A stretch of DNA of 6,253 nt from Candidatus Zixiibacteriota bacterium. GTDB lineage: Bacteria > Zixibacteria > MSB-5A5 > GN15 > PGXB01. Every line of letters begins with the position of its first letter. Position 1 is the first letter of the stretch. The translations under genes and the position numbers were made by a program. The stretch is taken from contig CP070766.1 of the NCBI GenBank assembly GCA_020345705.1, positions 1,120,915 to 1,127,167 of the forward strand, in the 5' to 3' direction. Under the pieces are notes generated by a model that was not told the origin of the DNA, did not search any database, and saw nothing but the letters and a program-made list of their open reading frames with translations. Shown here one piece after another: positions 1-4,614 of the stretch.

Positions 1-206
1 CGCCCGCCGCCGGTCGAGAAATAAAAATCAAGAGCCATGCCCCGATCGCACCAGTGCCCCCTATTGGTTGGGTCAAACGATTGGTAGAGTACGGGAAGGC
101 AGCGCCCGGACTGTGATTCCATATCATCATAGACGAACTCTGTGGAACTGCAAACCCGCGGCTTCAGATTTTCCTCAATCCAATCAAAGATATCCAGAGA
201 ACTCAC
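1..206 (-). CDS. N-terminal part of a possible SAM-dependent methyltransferase, cut by the left edge
   Basis: An open frame runs from a GTG at 206 to the window edge for 68 full codons without a stop. It starts 21 bases after the prs stop codon, so it is very likely in the same transcript. Purine-rich sequence (CGAGG) touches the GTG, so the SD is poorly spaced; the frame has no ATG before codon 29, which makes GTG the best start. The protein begins MSSLDIFDWIEEN and ends with RGMALDFYFSTGGGR at the edge. That ending resembles what precedes motif I (LDFGPGDG type) in some class I methyltransferases, and such proteins place motif I near residue 70. This is a memory-based family impression: the SAM-binding motif itself lies outside the window. 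The frame and its coupling to prs are well supported; the function is weak. Confidence 0.55.
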   Translation of the reverse strand, partial: MSSLDIFDWIEENLKPRVCSSTEFVYDDMESQSGRCLPVLYQSFDPTNRGHWCDRGMALDFYFSTGGG

Positions 207-227
207 CTCGACGATTTCGCAAAAGTC

Positions 228-1175
228 TTATTCCGGGAACATGGCGCTGATGCTCTCCCGGTTGTGGATTCTTTTTATCGCTTCTCCGAACAGCGGGGCA
301 ACCGAGACGGTCACAATCTTGTCGGAAAATTCAACCGGCTGGTTTTCCACCGTGTCGGTGATTATAAGCCTCTTGATCGGGCTGGCATCGACCCTCTCGA
401 CCGACCCTCCGGACAGAACGCCGTGAGTGACCATGGCATAGACCTCTTTGGCGCCTCTTTCGACAAGCTTCTCGGATACATTCACCAGCGTTCTGGCTGA
501 TATCGTAAAATCGTCCACGATAACGGCCGTCTTGCCGTCCACATCGCCGATAAGTTCGAGCACTTCGGCCTTTTCATCATGCGCCACGCGCGCCTTGTCT
601 GCGATGGCGACGCCCGTTCCAAGGCACGAGGCAAATTTCCTGGCCTGGGCCGCGAAACCGGTATCGGGCGAGACTATTATGCAATCCTTAAGGTTCATCG
701 ATCGAATCTGGTCGCACAGGGCAGGCAGGCCGTACAGATTATCCACTGGCACACGAAAAAATCCCTGAATCTGCGGCGCATGAAGGTCCATTGTCACCAC
801 CCGGTCAGCGCCGGAAGCCTGTATCGCGTCGGCGCAGACACGAGCCCGGATCGACACCCGCGGTTCATCCTTCTTGTCTCCCTTGGCATAGCTGAAATAC
901 GGTATTATCGCCGTCACCGACTCAGCACTGGCCCGTTTGAAGGCATCGCTCCAGAACAAAAGCTCCATGAAATTGTCGTTGGCCGAGAAGACCGTTGACT
1001 GTACCAGATAGACGCGGCGGCCCCGGACATTCTCAAGGACGCGCACGAAGGTGTTGCCTTCCGAAAACCTGAAGGCCTCGTTCTTGCCGAGCTCGACACC
1101 GAGATACTCGCAAATTCTGGCGGCCAGTCTCCGACTGCCGCTTCCGGCAAAAATCAGAATGTCATCAGGATTCAT
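228..1175 (-). CDS. prs: Ribose-phosphate pyrophosphokinase (PRPP synthetase), divergent subfamily
   Basis: This enzyme transfers pyrophosphate from ATP to ribose 5-phosphate, making PRPP for nucleotide, His, Trp and NAD synthesis in the cytoplasm. Its 315 residues match the usual class I length. Family hallmarks visible are NENVRG-like LENVRGR (47-53), NDNFMEL (66-72), DLHAPQIQGFF (130-140, with the catalytic-site His132), VSPDTGF (168-174), DKAR (193-196, flexible-loop Lys194) and the ending RESISAMFPE. Several normally fixed residues differ. The ATP-side motif FSDGE reads FSEGN (37-41), the RQDR segment reads KGDKK (98-102), and the PRPP loop DDMIDTGGT reads DDFTISART (221-229). From memory, a bacterial sub-branch shares SEGN, KGDKKDEPR and DDFTIS, but keeps GGT where this protein has ART. 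It may be a second, specialised Prs. The start is ATG at 1175 behind AAGGGAGG. A further gene follows after 21 bases. Confidence 0.93.
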   Translation of the reverse strand: MNPDDILIFAGSGSRRLAARICEYLGVELGKNEAFRFSEGNTFVRVLENVRGRRVYLVQSTVFSANDNFMELLFWSDAFKRASAESVTAIIPYFSYAKGDKKDEPRVSIRARVCADAIQASGADRVVTMDLHAPQIQGFFRVPVDNLYGLPALCDQIRSMNLKDCIIVSPDTGFAAQARKFASCLGTGVAIADKARVAHDEKAEVLELIGDVDGKTAVIVDDFTISARTLVNVSEKLVERGAKEVYAMVTHGVLSGGSVERVDASPIKRLIITDTVENQPVEFSDKIVTVSVAPLFGEAIKRIHNRESISAMFPE

Positions 1176-1195
1176 ATCATATCACCGCCTCCCTT
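1172..1195 (-). promoter_or_regulatory. Ribosome-binding site and overlapping two-codon ORF at the prs start
   Basis: On the minus strand the SD AAGGGAGG (1195-1188) sits 12 bases before the prs ATG (1175-1173) but only 7 bases before another ATG (1180-1178). That first ATG opens the minimal ORF ATG-ATA-TGA, whose stop overlaps the prs start. The best-spaced start is therefore not that of prs. Ribosomes may start at prs directly or restart after the two-codon ORF. The sequence arrangement is certain; a regulatory effect is inference. Confidence 0.5.
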
Positions 1196-1240
1196 GCAAA
1201 ATATTTGACAGGAACTACCCGCACGGAATCTTCACGCGGT

Positions 1241-1281
1241 AATTCACCACCGAAATTTAACAATGTCAAACCGATAGACAA
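1241..1281 (-). promoter_or_regulatory. Candidate prs promoters (two overlapping readings)
   Basis: The 137-base gap before prs holds two sigma70-like candidates on the minus strand. One has a perfect -35 TTGACA (1269-1264), a 17-base spacer and a weak TGAATT (1246-1241). The other has TTGTCT (1281-1276), 16 bases and TAAATT (1259-1254), with four matches in each box. Either would give prs its own transcript separate from the GNAT gene upstream. They were found by eye against the E. coli consensus, which may not be exact for this organism. Confidence 0.35.
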
Positions 1282-1307
1282 GATAGAAAATCAACAATAT
1301 AGTCCGC

Positions 1308-1320
1308 CAGGATTATCCTG
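1308..1320. repeat. 13-base perfect palindrome over the GNAT stop codon
   Basis: CAGGATTATCCTG is a perfect inverted repeat with 6-base arms and one central base. It includes the GNAT stop codon (1315-1313). The loop is too short for an RNA hairpin with these arms and no T-tract follows, so it is not a standard terminator. It could be a protein-binding site at the entrance to the prs upstream region, or chance. Confidence 0.3.
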
Positions 1321-1894
1321 AACTCGATCGGCCGTGTAATCGGAAATATTCCTCCCGCAGCATGCCGTAGTCGATTCCGTCGACGTACTCGCCCGCGAAG
1401 AAATACTCCCGGCGTAGAACGCCTTCTCTGACAAATCCAACTTTCTCCTGGAATGCTATCGACATTTTGTTGCCGCTGTGGGTGTATGATTTCAGTCTTC
1501 GAAAACCAAGGTCTTTGAACACGTATTCAAGCAGCATCTCGGCCGCTTCCGTCCCATATCCCTGACGCCAGTACTCCTTTGTCAGGATGATACCCCAGTA
1601 GCACTTCCGCTCATAATCCTCGATTCCATACAGCTCGACAAGGCCTATATGCTGGTCGTTTTCTCTGAGCATGACGCTGAAGGCCATGACATCGTTCGAA
1701 TTTATCCTTTGTTCAAATTCTTCCCTGGCCTTCTCGTACGATTTGGGCCGAAAATAACGGTCATCCAGATAGACCAGCTCGCGGTCGTGAGACCAGCGGT
1801 AATGGTCATCGAAATCATCCAGTGTTCGTGGTGTGAAATAGACTCGCTTTCCCACCAGAAAGCGGACCCGTCTCGTGTTCTTTTCTATTGTCAC
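1313..1894 (-). CDS. GNAT-family N-acetyltransferase (RimJ/RimL type)
   Basis: A cytoplasmic acetyl-CoA-dependent acetyltransferase of 193 residues, a normal length for the Acetyltransf_3/RimJ-RimL group. The N-terminal LVGKRVYFTPRTLDDF (13-28) is the usual opening strand of this group. The acetyl-CoA pyrophosphate loop is YWRQGYGTEA (108-117), with the Q-x-x-G-x-G/A pattern as RQGYG. The typical SGNKMSIAFQEKVGF segment (140-154) and a following EGVLRREYFFAGEYVDG (157-173) complete the fold. The start is GTG at 1894, behind AAAGGAG (1910-1904) with a 9-base spacer. It begins 27 bases after the kinase stop and is probably the last gene of the rsgA transcript. The group includes enzymes acetylating ribosomal-protein N-termini, tRNA-related targets, polyamines and antibiotics; the substrate cannot be told from sequence. 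Neighbouring rsgA makes a ribosomal target an attractive but unproven guess. Confidence 0.9.
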   Translation of the reverse strand: MTIEKNTRRVRFLVGKRVYFTPRTLDDFDDHYRWSHDRELVYLDDRYFRPKSYEKAREEFEQRINSNDVMAFSVMLRENDQHIGLVELYGIEDYERKCYWGIILTKEYWRQGYGTEAAEMLLEYVFKDLGFRRLKSYTHSGNKMSIAFQEKVGFVREGVLRREYFFAGEYVDGIDYGMLREEYFRLHGRSSSG

Positions 1895-1921
1895 TCTTAT
1901 TTTCTCCTTTGAAGTATGGTC

Positions 1922-2941
1922 TTACCGCCCTTGATTCGGCGCCCGGTCAAGAACGGAAAAATCGAAGTCAATGACCGGAATTTCATTCTCGAGGCGGTAT
2001 TTCCTGTCCTTCATAAAATCACGACACCACCGATCGGAATCGGCGATGCCTTCGGTCGTTATAATCATATACAGATCGAACTCACGTAATTTGAGAAAGT
2101 CGGGAATATGCCTCAGCCAGACCGGATCAATTCGATTTTCATTGTTGTACCCGGAAAGCAGGTGGCTCATGAAGAGTCGAACGAAATCCTTGTTGCCGGG
2201 TCCGATGAACGGCTCGCGCAGGGCATAAAACAGCGGAATGGCGATATCGTTTACGAACCAGCTATAAAGGCAATCATCGAAATCCAGAACAGTAATCTGA
2301 CCATCCCGCAACAGGAAGTTACTGTGATGCATATCGCAGTGAATCAAACCGTAGGCATTTTCGTCAGTCGGCAGGGCACGCAGGCGCTTGAGATGCTCAT
2401 CGAATTTCATTTTAATCGTATGGTCCGACTCCGGAAGCATATCGACCAGATCGAGCGAAACATCCTCGTGCCACTCAAACCTCTTGAATGAATCTCCCGG
2501 GGGCTTGTATCGTTTGGCCAGGGCGTGCACCCGCCCCAGGACAGCTCCCCATTTCCGGTATAACTCAGGTTTCCAGTCGCTTTCTCTCATCCAGCGGCCT
2601 GTCGCTTTCTCAAAGGCATAAAGCATAAAACAGGAACCATCCAGTTCGACGACCTCCACGAGCTTTCCCGAGTGTGCCGCAACCGGGCGGCACACCGAAA
2701 CACCGTTATCAAGCAGGTAATTGAGCCAGTAAAGCTCGCCGTAGATCTGCGCTTCGGTCCGGTGCAGACTGTGGTTCGCTTTGAGAACGTACGTTTTGCC
2801 GTCTCTGTCGAATTCATATACCATGCTCTCAAAACCGCCCAGCTTTCTCAACCTGTCTTTTGAGAAGTCAAACCGGGCCGCGGCCTCGTCCAGAATATGC
2901 TCGCTGTTTTCTTCAAAAGTATTCTTGGTCTCATTCAACAT
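1922..2941 (-). CDS. APH/choline-kinase-family phosphotransferase, substrate unknown
   Basis: A 339-residue ATP-dependent kinase of the aminoglycoside phosphotransferase/homoserine kinase type II/CotS superfamily, probably cytoplasmic. The N-lobe has a glycine-containing strand (LGGFESMVYEF, 34-44) and a likely ATP-binding Lys54 in YVLKAN. The catalytic loop is LIHCDMHHSNFLL (199-211), giving the Brenner pattern with His201, Asp203 and Asn208. The metal-binding segment is VLDFDDC (218-224), replacing DFG, with Asp220 and Asp222. The segment DDCLYSWFVNDIAIPLFY (222-239) is typical of the non-resistance branch of the family. All catalytic residues are present, so it should be active. The start ATG at 2941 follows GAGGAG (2955-2950) with 8 bases between. 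It lies 37 bases after rsgA and 27 before the GNAT gene. There is no basis for calling it an antibiotic-resistance gene. Confidence 0.88.
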   Translation of the reverse strand: MLNETKNTFEENSEHILDEAAARFDFSKDRLRKLGGFESMVYEFDRDGKTYVLKANHSLHRTEAQIYGELYWLNYLLDNGVSVCRPVAAHSGKLVEVVELDGSCFMLYAFEKATGRWMRESDWKPELYRKWGAVLGRVHALAKRYKPPGDSFKRFEWHEDVSLDLVDMLPESDHTIKMKFDEHLKRLRALPTDENAYGLIHCDMHHSNFLLRDGQITVLDFDDCLYSWFVNDIAIPLFYALREPFIGPGNKDFVRLFMSHLLSGYNNENRIDPVWLRHIPDFLKLREFDLYMIITTEGIADSDRWCRDFMKDRKYRLENEIPVIDFDFSVLDRAPNQGR

Positions 2942-2978
2942 TTTATCAGCTCCTCGCGATGCAGAGATTGCATTCCGA

Positions 2979-4043
2979 CTATCTGTTTTTTCTCATCCGC
3001 CTGCTCCACTGGGCAATCTTCTTCCACTTGTCCCGTTCCTCGAGGCGTGCCCTCTGGTCTTTGCGTGTGGACAGGTGACGAAGCTCTTTCTGCATCTTCA
3101 AAAAGCTCTTGAGCCGCGCGGGGTCAAGCCTTCCGCTCCGGATGGCTTCCCGAACCGCGCAGCCTGGCTCCTTGATATGACTGCAGTCCCTGAAACGGCA
3201 CTGCGAGCTCAGAACTTCGACGTCGTCAAAAGTCTTGCCAAGACTGTCTTCATCGGTCCACAGCTGAACCTCGCGCAGGCCGGGGGTATCGATGACAGCC
3301 GCTCCGTTGGGAAGAAGTATCAATTCCCGCCAGGTGGTGGTATGTCTTCCCCGGCCATCATGACTGCGAACGTCGCGCGTCTTGAGACGGTCGGTCCCCA
3401 GCAAACGGTTAATCAGAGTTGACTTGCCGACACCGGACGAGCCCAGAAAGGCAATCGTCGAACCAGCCGTCAGGTATTCGTTCAGAGACTCAAGACCGTC
3501 GCCGCGGGCGGCGCTGACGGGATATATCGGCACGCCGAAAGCAACCGAGTTGATCTTCGCCGTGAATTTGCCGACATCGTCGCAAAGGTCGGCTTTGTTC
3601 AAAAGGACCACCGGAACCGCCCCGCTGTCCCAGGCTACCGTGAGATACCGCTCTGAACGCCTGAGGTTGAAATCGCTGTCCAGATCGGTGACCAAAAACA
3701 CAGTGTCGACGTTGGCGGCAAGGGCCTGTTCCTCGGTTGTAAATCCGGCCACCTTCCGTGAAAAACAGCTCTTCCGGGGAAGCACCGCCTGAATTGTCCC
3801 TCTCCCACCGGTCGATTGGGCGTTGATCGCTACCCAATCTCCGACCGTGGGCAGTTCGCTTCGGTCCGCGGCCTCATACCTCATCTTGCCCGATAATTCC
3901 GCAATCAGATCGCCAGCCTCACAATACGCAAAGTAGGCCTGCCGATCCTGCCGGGCTATTCTGGCGGGTACGCAGCCGGATTGGTTGTATTGCTGAAAAC
4001 TCAGGTTGAAAAAGTTATTCCAGCCCAAATCATTTAAGTTCAT
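2979..4043 (-). CDS. rsgA: Ribosome small-subunit biogenesis GTPase RsgA (YjeQ)
   Basis: A circularly permuted GTPase that binds the 30S subunit and checks its late maturation, releasing RbfA in E. coli. The 354 residues match the family. An N-terminal OB-fold covers about residues 25-100, including PARI (26-29) and VGDWVAI (67-73). The permuted G-domain order is clear: G4 LLNKADL (147-153), G5 SAA (177-179), G1 P-loop GSSGVGKST (201-209), a G2/switch I region GRGRHTTT (230-237), and G3 DTPG (252-255). A C-terminal zinc knuckle is given by Cys282, Cys287, His289 and Cys295 in CRFRDCSHIKEPGC. The tail is strongly basic, as expected for rRNA contact. The start ATG at 4043 follows AAGGAA (4057-4052) with 8 bases between. 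It is the first long gene after the mini-ORF leader at 4081-4499 and appears to head the kinase/GNAT transcript. Confidence 0.97.
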   Translation of the reverse strand: MNLNDLGWNNFFNLSFQQYNQSGCVPARIARQDRQAYFAYCEAGDLIAELSGKMRYEAADRSELPTVGDWVAINAQSTGGRGTIQAVLPRKSCFSRKVAGFTTEEQALAANVDTVFLVTDLDSDFNLRRSERYLTVAWDSGAVPVVLLNKADLCDDVGKFTAKINSVAFGVPIYPVSAARGDGLESLNEYLTAGSTIAFLGSSGVGKSTLINRLLGTDRLKTRDVRSHDGRGRHTTTWRELILLPNGAAVIDTPGLREVQLWTDEDSLGKTFDDVEVLSSQCRFRDCSHIKEPGCAVREAIRSGRLDPARLKSFLKMQKELRHLSTRKDQRARLEERDKWKKIAQWSRRMRKNR

Positions 4044-4080
4044 CGCTGATATTCCTTATAATGCATTTGCTTTCCGCTCA

Positions 4081-4139
4081 AAGGGGCTATGTGCATCCGG
4101 TATTCAATCGGCAAATCCATACCCGGATCCGGCCCCCTT
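4081..4139 (-). promoter_or_regulatory. Long imperfect hairpin just upstream of rsgA
   Basis: Two nested inverted repeats can pair. The outer arms are AAGGGGC (4081-4087) with GCCCCCTT (4132-4139), one extra C. The inner arms are ATCCGGTAT (4095-4103) with ATACCCGGAT (4119-4128), one bulged C, around a 15-base loop. On the minus transcript this structure would end about 24 bases before the rsgA SD. It overlaps the 3' part and stop of the 33-codon mini-ORF, so ribosomes reading that ORF would disrupt it. No T-tract follows on the minus strand, so it is not a simple intrinsic terminator. A control element for rsgA is inference. Confidence 0.45.
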
Positions 4140-4188
4140 CAAGCCATGATTCTTGTTCTATTTTCTTCTCCAAAATATATCCGGTCAT
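4087..4188 (-). CDS. Small ORF of 33 codons with a strong RBS (leader peptide or small protein)
   Basis: The frame starts at ATG 4188 and stops at TAG 4089-4087. It is preceded by a near-perfect SD AAAGGAGG (4203-4196) with a 7-base spacer. The peptide begins MTGYILEKKIEQESW and continues with a basic, Trp- and Cys-containing end (GGRIRVWICRLNTGCT). It has no signal peptide or membrane segment and I recognise no family. It lies 43 bases before rsgA on the same strand. Its first bases, AGAAAGGAGG then ATGACCG, match those of the upstream 18-codon ORF, suggesting duplication or a shared control design. The stop codon falls inside the long hairpin at 4081-4139. Translation is likely given the RBS; function is unknown. 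It could be a leader peptide, an independent small protein, or the remnant of a longer gene. Confidence 0.5.
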   Translation of the reverse strand: MTGYILEKKIEQESWLEGGRIRVWICRLNTGCT

Positions 4189-4257
4189 AAGAAATCCTCC
4201 TTTCTATGTCCACCCGGGCACGCATTGGCATTTCCGATGTAGACCTGCCCTGAAATC

Positions 4258-4277
4258 CGACTACGCGCGCGTAATCG
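4258..4277. repeat. 20-base near-perfect palindrome with a CG-alternating core
   Basis: CGACTACGCGCGCGTAATCG is symmetrical except for one mismatched pair (C against A). Its 12-base core TACGCGCGCGTA is perfect. It lies between the two mini-ORFs. The symmetry suits a dimeric DNA-binding protein, or a short RNA hairpin with a CGCG loop in the minus-strand leader. The role is unknown. Confidence 0.4.
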
Positions 4278-4304
4278 TCTCGCCTATAATGAATAGTGGA
4301 ATAT

Positions 4305-4337
4305 GGCTGACGAATCCCTGCACAGAGAGTGTCAGCC
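4305..4337. repeat. 7-bp inverted repeat between the mini-ORFs
   Basis: GGCTGAC (4305-4311) and GTCAGCC (4331-4337) are perfectly complementary around a 19-base spacer. Inside it GCAC and GTGT can pair weakly and extend the structure. On the minus transcript it would fold 25 bases after the stop of the 18-codon ORF. No T-tract follows in either direction, so it is not a standard terminator. It may be a pause or anti-structure element of a leader. Confidence 0.4.
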
Positions 4338-4362
4338 GATGCCGCTCAGCAGTGAAAGTTGA

Positions 4363-4419
4363 TCAGCAAGCTCGCCGGAGGCAAGACATTACGAGTCTCA
4401 TGTGAATTACTACGGTCAT
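4363..4419 (-). CDS. Small ORF of 18 codons with a strong RBS (candidate leader peptide)
   Basis: The frame starts at ATG 4419 and stops at TGA 4365-4363, encoding MTVVIHMRLVMSCLRRAC. The SD AAAGGAGG (4435-4428) is excellent and 8 bases away. The start lies about 45 bases downstream of the predicted transcription start for the minus-strand promoter at 4472-4499, the typical geometry of a leader peptide. Val, Met, Arg and Cys are frequent, but there is no run of one amino acid as in classic biosynthetic attenuators. The frame is open further upstream to an ATG at 4578, but that start has no RBS and would run across this promoter. The RBS-start block resembles that of the next mini-ORF. The function is unknown; it may act only through its translation. 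Confidence 0.45.
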   Translation of the reverse strand: MTVVIHMRLVMSCLRRAC

Positions 4420-4471
4420 AAATCGCGCCTCCTTTCTCAGCGAACCTGAATTCAATTCTTCAGACGTTCGT

Positions 4472-4499
4472 AAGATACAATCAGTTTCAAAAAAGTCAA
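4472..4499 (-). promoter_or_regulatory. Sigma70-like promoter for the mini-ORF/rsgA transcript
   Basis: On the minus strand, TTGACT (4499-4494, five of six consensus bases) is separated by 16 bases from TATCTT (4477-4472, four of six). The spacer contains an A/T-rich stretch. Transcription would start near 4465, leaving about 45 bases before the first mini-ORF and a leader of about 420 bases before rsgA. It is the best promoter match seen in the window, though unverified for this organism. Confidence 0.55.
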
Positions 4500-4550
4500 G
4501 CGGAAAGTGGCTTTTCGCCTGAACGGACGATTCTTGTATGGATATTTCGA

Positions 4551-4579
4551 TTGACACCGCTGACCGTATATTGCACATT
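4551..4579 (+). promoter_or_regulatory. Candidate promoter of the lipoprotein gene
   Basis: A perfect -35 TTGACA (4551-4556) is followed after 17 bases by a weak CACATT (4574-4579), or after 18 by ACATTT with an upstream TG. The start of transcription would be near 4586, about 30 bases before the GTG start, with AAGGAG (4603-4608) between. It faces away from the rsgA-side promoter, whose -35 box is about 50 bases away. Confidence 0.4.
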
Positions 4580-4614
4580 TAGCAAAACCCACTTCAAAGA
4601 AAAAGGAGACGGTC

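Larger units (their letters stand above)
4044..4614. other. Divergent intergenic region between rsgA and the lipoprotein gene
   Basis: This 571-base stretch has no long convincing gene. It holds a minus-strand promoter near 4472-4499, two mini-ORFs with strong RBSs (4363-4419 and 4087-4188), three inverted repeats (4305-4337, 4258-4277, 4081-4139) and a plus-strand promoter near 4551-4579. It has no CRISPR, IS ends, tRNA or obvious U-tailed terminator. The two longer open frames in it (plus 4061-4405 and minus from 4578) lack an RBS and look non-coding. Confidence 0.7.

Noticed and set aside
1922..2941. Aminoglycoside resistance gene
   Set aside because: The Brenner motif shows only the kinase superfamily. 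The DFDDC and WFVNDIA segments and the housekeeping context fit the general phosphotransferase branch, and no resistance-specific feature was seen.
2781..3422. Plus-strand open frame of 213 codons
   Set aside because: It lies antisense to rsgA and the kinase gene, both of which have complete family motifs. It is a shadow of their codon use and has no RBS or recognisable motif.
4052..4078. A promoter directly before rsgA (TTGAGC and TATAAG on the minus strand)
   Set aside because: The spacer is only 15 bases, and transcription would begin at about the start codon, past the SD. That contradicts the clear RBS.
4285..4290. Plus-strand TATAAT as a promoter -10 box
   Set aside because: The -35 position at 16-18 bases upstream is CG-rich with no resemblance to TTGACA, and no plausible gene follows in that direction.
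4061..4405. Plus-strand open frame of 114 codons in the intergenic region
   Set aside because: It has no SD before its ATG, an unusual composition without recognisable family features, and it runs antisense to both mini-ORFs and the leader inverted repeats.
4363..4578. Minus-strand open frame of 71 codons extending the 18-codon ORF upstream
   Set aside because: Its ATG at 4578 has no SD and the frame crosses the best promoter match. The internal ATG at 4419 with a strong SD is a much better start.
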